From NCBI GenBank assembly GCA_007922195.1, contig ML681970.1, positions 372,001-436,000 of the forward strand: a stretch of DNA of 64,000 bases. Direction: 5' to 3'. Source of the stretch: Podocnemis expansa (Eukaryota > Chordata > Testudines > Podocnemididae). Positions 46,437-55,779 of the stretch are shown here, piece after piece. Numbering within the stretch: position 1 is the stretch's first letter; each line of letters opens with the position of its first letter. Position numbers and translations under genes: made by a program. The notes beneath the pieces are model-generated. The model saw only the letters and a program-made list of their open reading frames with translations, was not told the origin of the DNA and did not search any database.

Positions 46437-47096
46437 AGCATCCAACAATGTGTGGATGAGCTCTATTCTTTTTAACAGGCAGGATGGGTAAGCCAGTGCA
46501 AGGAATATGTCTCACCTTGTTCTTCAGCCATTCCTAACGCACACACTAGGACTTGCTTTTTCACCCCAGAAGCTTACGTGTGAGGGTTCGCTACAGCATG
46601 AGAAGATTTGAGAAGAGTGAGTGGCGAAGGCAGATGCTTCATATGGTCTCCACTAGTTTCCTCTACAAGCCATAAGAAATGTCTCAGCTAGCCTAATACT
46701 TTCAAGCGTGCAAAGAGAAATTATTTTCTTTCCTTTATGTAGAGCTGCCTCCCTTATGGGTCGCCTTGCACTTTTGTACACTAAAAGGCCCCCGAAGGCA
46801 ACTATAATGAAAAAGCAGATGAATGGCCCCTCACTACTTGGGCTAGCAGAGACTGGAACCATCGTAATGGAAAGATGGCTTCTGAAAAGTGCATCTTTCT
46901 TCTGCTTTTGGATCACTAGAAGAAGTTACCTGCCCTTTTAGCTGTTGGTATGAGAACTGCTTAGTGCCAACATGACTGTATAATTATATGGGAAGAATTA
47001 GATGAAGGATAATCAGAAATCTGTAGGATAGCAGTACCTGAGCCACCATGACATTTGCAAGAGCTGGATTGTTTCAGATACACCCACTGTGTTCTA

Positions 47097-47347
47097 AGGC
47101 TCCATCTACACTGCCAGGAAGATTTGACGGGAGTTACACAAGCTACTCTGCATGGCTTGTGTAACTCCCTTACTTCCTAACTCCCTTTCAGCACAGCATC
47201 TTCACTGTGCTATGCCACTTGATGGGGTGACTTTATGCAGTTGCTTTCCAGATCAACTTACCATGTCTTCACTGCTCACAAAGTCAAACCAGAAGGATGA
47301 ATGCTACAGCAGCAAATTTGCTTCTGTCAATGTAGATGTGGCCTGTC
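47097..47347. mobile_element. Inverted-repeat DNA element
   Basis: The left end AGGCTCCATCTACACTGC and the complement of the right end, ACAGGCCACATCTACATTGAC, are inverted relatives. A second, short inverted repeat (GGGAGTTACACAAGC with GCTTGTGTAACTCCC) lies inside at about 47130-47168. Non-coding. Confidence 0.55.
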
Positions 47348-47703
47348 AGATTCCCCTCGGTGTTTCAAAAGATGCATCTATCCCCACAAGGTTTGACGTG
47401 CCCCTTAAAAAAAACCTGACTGGACCCAAATCTGAGCACAAATCATATGTTTAAGAGGCATCTAATGTCATTTCTACATTTTAGTAGCACTGGCCTTTAA
47501 CTATCATCTGCTTTTTTCTTTACACTGCGTGAGATTTCTGCCAGCACTTCTAGACACTGATGATCTTAGAACTCAGTTCCTTGTGCTGTCATAGACTATA
47601 TCACCACCTCCACATGAGGTGCTATAATTGTGAAGGAACAGTGAGGTGCAGTAAATGAAGAAATCACTTATGTTTATCTGCATAGGAGAAACGGAACTTA
47701 AGT

Positions 47704-47870
47704 CAGGGGTTTCAGGGCACACGGCCTGTGGGCCACATGCAGCCCACAACAACACTATTTTTACCAATATTTGCAATGTTGTTATATGAAAATGTTTCAG
47801 TGGTGTGGCCCTCAGGCTAACGTAGTAGTCCTCATGCGGCACTCATGGTGATTTGAGTTTGAGACCCCTG
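47704..47870. mobile_element. hAT element, CAGGGGTCTCAAAC family, copy 3
   Basis: Begins CAGGGGTTTCAGGGC (diverged terminus) and ends TTTGAGACCCCTG. It is flanked by the perfect 8-bp duplication ACTTAAGT at 47696-47703 and 47871-47878. Confidence 0.9.
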
Positions 47871-47879
47871 ACTTAAGTG

Positions 47880-49860
47880 TAGCTGTTGTGGAGGAAAACA
47901 CCACATAAAGGATATGCAGTAGCAGAACACACTAGAGAAATACAAAAAATTAAAATTATTCAAAAAGTATTTGCACAGATTCTCAAAAAGCACCCATTTC
48001 AGGAAATAGAAGAAGTAAGAGGAAAGCTGTAGCAGGGCAGCAGAACACATCTTTGGAGAAGACTTTGAAAGGTGATGTATTGCTGATAGGTAAAGAGATA
48101 TTTATAGTCATTAGAGAAGTAATTATAATGCACCTTGCAGTAGCTGGAAAAAAACAGAGCGTACATAGCAAAAGTAGCAGAAAATAATTTCTGTAGACAG
48201 GCTCTCAACTGATGGCATTCATGTGATTTTAAATGAAGGTAAAATGCAGATTGTATAACATGGTCTAAATGATCCTTAGCTGGAATACACGTGGTTTAAT
48301 AATGCATAGAGAGGAATGTAAGAAAGCCAGCTTTGAAATGGAAAAAATATCTGATGTAATGTGTGTGCAGGAAACATGGCTGGTAAATATACTTCTATTT
48401 ATACCAAGATATGATAGACTACTGGGGAAAGGAGAGGAATCTGCCTATGTCCGATGCCTAAGTCAAAGATCTCAAAGTCTCACAGGCAATGTTGTGTCAA
48501 AGAATAAACTAACTTAGTGTAACTAGAAAAAAATGGAGTGCCAAAGAGATGGTATTGATGACAATGATGTAGAGAGCATTGATAATACCAGTCTTAGACT
48601 ATGGATGCCAAGCTTTTGGATCAGTCTCAGAATAACTCTTTGAAACTTGTCCAAACCAAAGGTTTGTGATTGGCATGGAGTGAAATACCACCACCACCAA
48701 TGTGTGCTGCAAATAGCTCAGTAGCTCACTCTAAATCCAAGACTGAAACTATTAAATTAATCTGTTCAGCAGAGAGAAACAAGGAATCATGAAAAGACAA
48801 GGACACAACAGATTTATTAACATTGGTAGGAGATTAGTATATAGAAGGTCATGGATGGCCACGGACTTCCTCATAGTATCAGGGTCAAGAAATGGGTAAA
48901 GGAAAACAACTGAGAAAAATCAGAACTACAAATTTAGTCATGAGAAGGCAAATTACAGCTAGACACTTATTCCCCCCATGTGTGGATTTGGAATTGTATG
49001 AAAACAACTGAGGGAAGGGAAAAAAGCACACATTATGATCAATGAACATTTTAAATTTATTTATAAAAGAGGAAGTTTCACTAAGTCTATACAGACTGAT
49101 CAAAAGATGACAGCACAAGTACAATGGAAGCAGCCACCTGTAATCCTCATCTTGGAATCCAGAAATCTAAAGGCTACTGAATTTTGTGAACATTCTGAAT
49201 GCTGAATTATTGGGGATAATGTGGGCGTGAACTTGGATGTGTGACAGGCTGCAGCTATGATTGTATCTGATTCCTTGTATATTATGATCAGAAGCAGAAA
49301 TGACATAAGTGAAATGTTCCTAACTACTGAAATAACCTGTCTAACAATAGCATGGATGCTGACATAGGTCAGAATACCTGGAAATCAGATGGATGACAAA
49401 GCAGCAAAATGCATTTTACATAATAGGGGATAAATATTAAGATGCTGTTAAGTAAACAAGTATTTAAGAGTGTGATCATGAAGAAACTTATAAAGAAATG
49501 GCAAGAACTATGGATGAAAGAAACAAAAAGATGAAGGTTCTATGATGTATGCCCAAAAATCAAAGATAATATTGAGCTTCACAGTCATGCTAGAAAAAGC
49601 AGAGTTGTTATTTTTAAAGTGTTAACGGGTCATTATGCCTTAAGGTAAACCTATTTAGAAGGCATAGTGGCAAGCTGTGTAGTCTGCAAAACCCAAGAGG
49701 CTATTGATTGTGTTCTGTGGCATTGTGATAGTATTTGATGGTGAGAAACTTTCTGTATGAAATATTGAGTCATCTCAAAGTTAAGATTTTTCCTTAATGA
49801 GAGAGTGAGGATGTCAGGGAAATGGAAGATTCCACATTTAAAAAGCATGGCTTTCTCTCC
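47880..49860 (+). pseudogene. I/Jockey-type LINE, second copy, internally deleted
   Basis: From 48269 a frame reads ILSWNTRGLIMHREECKKAS, then SDVMCVQETWL, the start of an apurinic-type endonuclease. Near 48480 it jumps to the end of the reverse transcriptase region (an LDYG-like stretch at about 48595, then SFWISLRITL), so most of the endonuclease and polymerase is deleted. RNase H-like pieces follow: a YTDxSKDD motif at about 49090, SDSLYIMI near 49265 and a GNQMDDKAAKC block near 49385. A C-terminal part with a TPE-like/CxxH zinc-type end follows near 49690-49730. Many stops. RNase H supports an I-group LINE. Confidence 0.65.
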
Positions 49861-50756
49861 TGCAGGTCACCAGAATGGAGTGAAAGGAGACACGATCTAT
49901 AGCTAGATGTATAAATTAAGGAAGAAAGTGGCGGTTATAGCGCCATGGGCTATGGCTGTTGTGCTAAAAAACAAGCGAGGAGTGGGGGAATCAGAGCAGA
50001 CTGGCTGAGTTAGGGAGAGCAAGAGACGAGGCCTACTGGTGATGTGGTGGTTCCTGGAGGAAGGCTTCAGACAGGAGAGCAGCAGGAGGAGTTGCTGACT
50101 GGTGTCCCCAAGCAAAAGGTAGGGATGCTCCCAGCAGAGAGTTTGTGCGGATTCCTGCTGGAAGAGGGGGGTTGCCCCCAGAAGGAAGGCCTGGGGTGGC
50201 TGTCCTGGCAAGAGACTGACAAGAGTCCAGGTGTGGCAGAAGATGTTGAAAATGAAGGAGGGTTTTTAAGGACTACATGAACTGGAATAATGGGCTCTGG
50301 ATTCTGGGTCTTTTGCACTAGGTTCCAAGACCTTGGTGGGGTGAGGATGTGCTGGCGTAGAGTTACCAGGGACCAAGAAGAGAAGGTGAGGCAAAGGGCC
50401 AGAGATGGGGTTGCCCTGAGGCTGCTTGTTTTCAGTCCCCCATACACACCTCCTGACCTGCTGTAGGAAGTGAAGGACAATTAATTCTGTGACTTTTCAC
50501 ACCAGAAAAATCAGAGGTGGTTTAAAACAAGTTACTTAACATCTTTGTTGTGTTGACACTACAATTGTGGGGTAACTGCAGCATGTGCAGACATACCTGA
50601 GCTAGCTACTCTGAATCGCAGTAGGACAGAGCATGGGGAAGAGGAGCTAGACTTGAGCATAGGCTCCTTGTCCCAGGCAAGAACAACCCATGTCATCGCC
50701 TGTGCAGCCACGGCTTCACTGCTGTCAGCTGGTCCTGCTGTGCTCAGTGTGTAGCT
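49861..50756. other. Intergenic stretch without named feature
   Basis: Purine-rich sequence with overlapping frames on both strands (largest 137 codons on the minus strand at 50067-50480) that show no family motif. I regard them as non-coding. Confidence 0.5.
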
Positions 50757-50900
50757 CAGGGGTCTCAAACACACGGCCTGCATGTGGCCCCTAAAGCTAT
50801 TTCCTGTGGCCTGCAACGACACAATCGTTACCGATATTTGCAATATCGTTGTAGGGAAAGGTTTCCGTGGTGTGGCCCTCAGGCTGCTGTGAGACCCCGG
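50757..50900. mobile_element. hAT element, CAGGGGTCTCAAAC family, copy 4
   Basis: Begins CAGGGGTCTCAAAC and has the internal GTTACCGATATTTGCAATAT block. The right part is internally deleted and ends GTGAGACCCCGG. The flanks GTGTAGCT (50749-50756) and GTGCAGCT (50901-50908) match at 7 of 8. It lies about 350 bp upstream of the SEC11A start codon. Confidence 0.8.
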
Positions 50901-51019
50901 GTGCAGCTGGTGCTCTGCACAGCCAGGCCTGATGGAGGGCCAGCCCAGCACCCTGGGAGCGTGCAGGGCAGCCGACTCAATTGCAGCTGAGTCTCCAGCC
51001 CCCCTCTAGGGCAGCAGCA

Positions 51020-51800
51020 GAGCAGGGGCCGGGTGGGGCGCTGGGGCCAGAGGCAGTGGGAGGAGCAGCTGGCACAGGGAAGCTAAAGGGAGTGTGGGCG
51101 GGGCCAGGGAGGATGACGTTCTCCGGGCGGGGGCGGGGAGGATGACGTTCTGTGGGCGGGGTCTCAGGCGTGTGGGCGGGGCCGGAAGGAAGCGGCGCTG
51201 CCGGCGGAAGCGGAAGCGGGGGGCTGCGGCCGGCGGCGCGAGCGGCTCGGCGATGCTCTCCCTGGACTTTCTGGACGATGTGCGGCGCATGAACAAGCGG
51301 CAGGTGAGGCCCGGGGCGGCCGCGGCCCCTGCGTGTGTCCCGGGCCGGGCGGCGCGTTCCTCCTCTCCGCGGGCGGGGCCTGCTCTGCGGCGCTGGGGGC
51401 CCGGCCCGAGGGGGCGAAGGGCTCCCGGGGAGTCCCGTGGCCGCAGGCCCGGCCCGGCGCGGCTCGGAGGAGCCATGAGGCGGGGCGCGGCGCCTCGCTC
51501 TCTTCTTCCGCCCGCCGGCCGCGCTGAGCCGCGCCTGGGGCCGGGCTTCCTCCGGCCTGCCTCGCCCCGCCCCGCCCCGGGCTGCTGACGGGCGGCCCGC
51601 CCCGCCCCGCCCCGCCCCAGGCCCAGTTTGGGTTCAGCGGCCGGGCCCTGGCTTGAGGAGCCTGGCGCGGGGGGTCACTGGGGGCCCCGGGCCTGCCTCG
51701 TCCCCGGGGGCTGGTCTCTCTGCGAAGGCAGCGGCTTGGGTCGCTGTGTCCCCGCTTCTAGGCAGGCTGCTGGGTGTCCAGCTGTGCGCCCTTAACCTCT
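51020..51800 (+). promoter_or_regulatory. SEC11A: SEC11A CpG-island promoter and first-intron island
   Basis: Very GC- and CpG-rich DNA around the first exon, with no TATA box near the start. At least four GGGCGGGG-type GC boxes lie at about 51096-51182. Two TGACGT CRE-like cores are at 51114-51119 and 51143-51148, inside a tandem unit of about 29 bp. An ETS-type CCGGAAG is at 51182-51188, followed by repeated GCGGAAG words. This is the pattern of a housekeeping promoter. Factor binding is inference. Confidence 0.85.
51253..51303 (+). CDS. SEC11A: SEC11A coding exon 1
   Basis: SEC11A is the catalytic subunit of the ER signal peptidase complex (family S26B) and removes signal peptides from secretory and membrane proteins. 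This exon encodes residues 1-17, MLSLDFLDDVRRMNKRQ, the cytosolic N-terminus that distinguishes SEC11A from SEC11C. The start is the ATG in GGCGATGC just after the promoter. The reading frame stays open upstream only as GC-rich leader. Donor GTGAGG, phase 0. Confidence 0.95.
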
Positions 51801-51815
51801 GGCTCTTCCTCGCAG

Positions 51816-51925
51816 CTGTATTATCAGGTGCTGAACTTCGGCATGATCGTCTCCTCCGCCTTGATGATCTGGAAGGGGCTGATGGTGGTGACCGGCAGCG
51901 AGAGTCCCATCGTGGTGGTACTCAG
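51816..51925 (+). CDS. SEC11A: SEC11A coding exon 2 (membrane anchor)
   Basis: Acceptor ..TTCCTCGCAG and donor GTAAAA, with a 512-bp intron before it. It encodes residues 18-53 plus two bases of Ser54: [20 protein letters not shown] is the signal-anchor transmembrane segment (roughly 19-36), followed by [11 protein letters not shown] leading into the catalytic box. It ends in phase 2. Confidence 0.95.
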
Positions 51926-52129
51926 GTAAAACTTCTCTGGCTTCTGGAGCTCTCCTGAGGCAGGGCTAATGGATCTAATGCAGGTCTGGCTCTGAGCTGG
52001 GGTGGCTGAATGTTTCTCTTCAGGGAAGGAGCGCACATAATTCAGCTTCTTACAGGGTTTCCAGCCCAAAGATGAGAGGGAAGGAGAAGGTGAAGCCCTG
52101 AGAAGGAGGTGAAGGCAATCCGCTAGAGC

Positions 52130-53390
52130 AATCAGGAGCAGTCAGCATGGATTCGCAAAGGGTAAATCATGCCTGATCAACCTCATTGTTTTCTATGATG
52201 AGATGACTGGATTTGTGGATGCAGGAAGAACTGTTAATGTGATAAACCTCAAGTTTAGCAAGGCTCTTGATATGGTTTCCCACAGCATTCTTGTTGGCAA
52301 GTTAAGGAAGTATGGGTTGGATTTGTGGACTGTAAGGTGGATAGAAAACTAGCTAGATCAACGGTTTCAGCAAGTAGGAATCAATGGTGTCATGCTCTAC
52401 TTGGTAACCAGTAATGAGTGGTGCACCACAGAGGTCAGTCCTGCGGTCAGTTCTGTCCAACATTTTCATTAATGATCTGGATGATGGAATAGATTGCACA
52501 CTCAATAAGTTTGCGGATGACACCAAACTAGGGAGAATGGTAGACGCGCTGGAGGGCAGAGACAGGATTCAAGGAGATTTAGAAAAATTGGAGCAGTGGG
52601 CCAAAAGAAATCTCATGAGGTTCAATAAGGACAAGTGCAAAGTCTTGCACATGGAATGGAAAAACCCTGTGGACTGCTACAGGCTGGGGAGCGATTGGCT
52701 AAGCAGCAGCACTTTAGAAAAGGACCTGGGGGTCGTGGTGGATGGGAAGCGGGATATGAGCCAACAGCGTGCTCTTGTTGCCAAAAACGCTCATGGCGTA
52801 TCAGGCTGTATCAGTAGGACCGTTGCCAGCAGATTGAGAGATGTGATTATTCCCCTCTGCTCAGTACTGGTGAGGCTGCATCTGGAATACTGTGTCCTGT
52901 TTTGGGCTCCCCCCTACAAAAAGGATGTAGACAAATTAGTAAGAGTCCAGCGGAGGGCAACAAAAATGATCAGGGGGTTAAGCACAAGACTTGCATAGAG
53001 AGACTGAAGGAACTAGGCTTATTTAGCCTGTAGAAGAGAAGACTGAGGAGGGATATGATAGCAACCTTCAACTACCTGAAGAGGTGCTCTGAGGAGGAGG
53101 GAGCTCGGCCTTTCTCGGTAGTAACAGAGGACATAATAAGGAGCAGTGGTTTCAAGTTACAGCTGGGAAGATCAAGGCTGGATATTAGGAAAAACTTTCT
53201 CACTAGGAGAGTGGTGAAATATTGAAATGGGTTGCCTAAGGAAGTGGTGGAATCTCCATCTTAGGAGATATTTAAGGTCTGGTTAGACAAAACCCTGGCT
53301 GGGATGATTTAGTGAGAATGGTCCTGTTTCTTTGCAGAGGGTTGGACTAGATGACCTTGTGAGGTTCCTTCTAACCCTATGATATAGCTG
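52130..53390 (+). mobile_element. CR1 LINE, 5'-truncated, in SEC11A intron 2
   Basis: About 1.26 kb of CR1 pol 3' end. The reverse transcriptase motif FADDTKLGRM is intact near 52512. A frame open from 52414 to 52998 continues through WAKRNLMRFNKDKCKVLH, LEKDLGVVVD, YCVLFWAPPYKKDVDKL and RVQRRATKMI to a stop. The 3' tail ends in the usual CTATGAT-type sequence near 53388. The 5' part is missing and there are stops before 52414, so it is not active. Confidence 0.9.
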
Positions 53391-55390
53391 ACAAGCTTGC
53401 ATTCATCAGTTGTTTGAATGTTTAGCTGCTGTTGTAAACTGTTAGTAAGCTTTCCATTTAGTCTTATTCTTAGTACACAGAAAACTTTGCTCCTGTCCTG
53501 GTAAGCTTGCTGGGTTGCTGTTCTCCTCATGTCCCTGCATGTTGTCAGTGTTCAAATCCAAAAACAATGGTGCGAAGAGTTCATGACTCCCTAGCCTATC
53601 TTTCTGCAAGAAGGTTCTATTACAAGGAAAAAACCGTATAAAACCAGGAAATGCAGAGCTCAGATAACACTTCTTTCACAGTGGTGGAAAGCATTTGGTG
53701 CTCTGAGATGCTCAGGGCTATTGGAATCTTGTGGGGAACACTTTCTTATAAGCACTTAAGAGAGGCTTCAAATGCCATCATCCACGGCATGCTATGCTGT
53801 CAGAAGCCACAGTCCTTGCCTTGAACAGCTTACAAGCTAGCATGACAGAATAGAACTGCAGGGGAGAGGGAGGGATGTAGGCAAAGTGAATACTTTTATA
53901 TAATAAATGTAAACAGCCCCTTCATTTAGCTGTTGCATATCAACTTGGATATAAGCATCAGTTAGAAGTAGATCTTGAGGAAGGACTTGCAGGATGTTTG
54001 TGCCTGTTGTGGGTATTGGGATGGACAATAATGGCTCATACCCTCAATGAAGAGGAGAGGTCCCAAAGCCTGGGTAAAAAAATGACAAAATAAGAAGAAA
54101 AGTGAAGGCTACAGGGCCAAAATAAGGGATCTGGAGGGGCCAGCAAGCAGAAAATCCTGGACAGTGTCCACTGCTCCTCAGAGGAGTCCAAGAAACCAAT
54201 GGAGGAACTCTGCCTGGAGGCGTGATACAGCAAGGGATGAAAAGCAGGCTTCGTGGTTGCAGATCGCCCAACCCCCATTGTCCAGCTTCCTTATCCTGGT
54301 CTGATGGATGATCATCTTGACTAGCCTCAGGACAAGGTGGTCCTGCAACTCCTTGAGCTTTGGAAGGAAGACAGAGTAGCAACCTTTTGCATAGCTTCCG
54401 TGCTGGTGTGCCAGGCCTAAGGGCGTAGCATTATTTGAGTGTGAAGGGCCCTGATAGAAGTGAAGGAGGAAGGAGTTCATAGTTAAAGAAGAAGGGCTGG
54501 GATCTTTGTGGTAAGTCCATTGGTTCTCTGCAAGATTGGGATACCAGTACGGTGGTGCATCTAGTTATGTTGTATAGATCATCTTCTCAAAAGGATAGCA
54601 ACTTTAACTGAAACTAATCTGTGGAATACAAGTGCATTGTATTCTCCTGTCTTCATCGTTGCCTGTCTTGTTGCTACGACATGTATATTTCAAGTACATG
54701 AAAGCTGTAAAACTGCTGAACATGGTATCCCCTCTTCGGTGTCTTGACTCTCTGTGAGTTGAGAAATACAATGGAAAATGAATGAGGCTGATGTCTCCAC
54801 ACTAGAACTTGAAATGGATTGCTGTTGCTGAAATTCCTGGGGCAGTGGCTGTATCTATTGTGGGCTTCCTCAGAATGTACTTGTACTGAATTCATAAGTC
54901 TGGTTCTGTTGGAGACATTAGGTTTGCAGCTTGTTGATGTTGATCTTCACATGTCACTCTAAAAACAAACCATTGAAACTTCTCTCTCTCTCTCTGCTGA
55001 TTCCTAAGAGTGCTGTTGAGAAACTCTTCCCCTGTCTCCTGCTGAGTAAGATAGGAGGCCGTAAGATCATTTTTCCTTTTCAGTGAAATGATGTTACCTT
55101 CTGACTAGCAGCCTTGGCTGAATAGCTCTAGGGATAATGGTAACACATGCTGTGCTTGAAGTTGATCATTTCCTTTTGTAGTGATTTTATTTGAAATTAA
55201 AAAGGTCAGGGATGCTATAAAGTTTTGCCATTTACACAACAGGAAAAAGAAATAAACTGGGAGTGCCTGCAAAGAGATTGTTGTTGGAGGTGACATGTTG
55301 AATCACAAGAATAAATCTCTAGCACAGCCTGTGTGGGGCAGCCAGATGGGAACTTGAGCCTTTTCTGTTTTGAGCATAACGTGGATTCAC
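53391..55390 (+). other. SEC11A: SEC11A intron 2 segment without named feature
   Basis: Includes a short (CT)n run at about 54980-54996. No gene or clear transposon end was found. Confidence 0.5.
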
Positions 55391-55770
55391 AAAGGATGCA
55401 TCTACACTGACCTTACGAGGACCTGGTTTGTGTTACTAAGTTACATAAATGTAAATCATCTTGCACTGCCCTGTTTGTATGTGTATCTCAGGGCTTTACA
55501 AACCCTGGGCACCAGGTTGCCAGGACGCCCCAGGTTTGTAGCGTGGCGCCTTGCTCCTCGGGGCAAAAATGGTGGTGGTGGTTTTTCAGCACCAGGGGCA
55601 CCCCAGCTAGGTGCCTTATTTTGAAGCTGAGCAGCAATTTTATTGAGCCCTGGTATATCTACTACACTCAGGTTTTTTTCTCTGATCAGTGTAATCTCCC
55701 TATTGCATCAATGTGCTAAAACCACTATGAGATCAAGACAGTGTAAGTGTAGAAGCTGCATGACCTGTCA
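55391..55770. repeat. Possible inverted-repeat DNA element
   Basis: The left end GATGCATCTACACTGACC and the right AGTGTAAGTGTAGAAGCTGC resemble the TCTACACTG-type termini of other elements here, but the match is short. Confidence 0.3.
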
Positions 55771-55779
55771 ATCCTAATA

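Larger units (their letters stand above)
44403..46455 (+). other. ZNF592: ZNF592 3' UTR (predicted)
   Basis: No further coding exon is seen after the stop. Two poly(A) signals occur, AATAAA at 44514-44519 and at 46431-46436. The second is followed by a GTG/TTTT-rich stretch and is the more likely main end, giving a 2-kb UTR. A DNA-transposon-like segment (45589-45838) lies inside. Extent is inference without transcripts. Confidence 0.6.

Noticed and set aside
50067..50480. 137-codon minus-strand frame in intergenic DNA
   Set aside because: Low-complexity Pro/Ser composition with no family motif, no splice context and an overlapping frame on the other strand.
51006..51588. Long frames on both strands around the SEC11A first exon
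   Set aside because: CpG-island composition suppresses stop codons. Only the 51-bp segment 51253-51303 matches a known protein, and it is followed by a clear splice donor.
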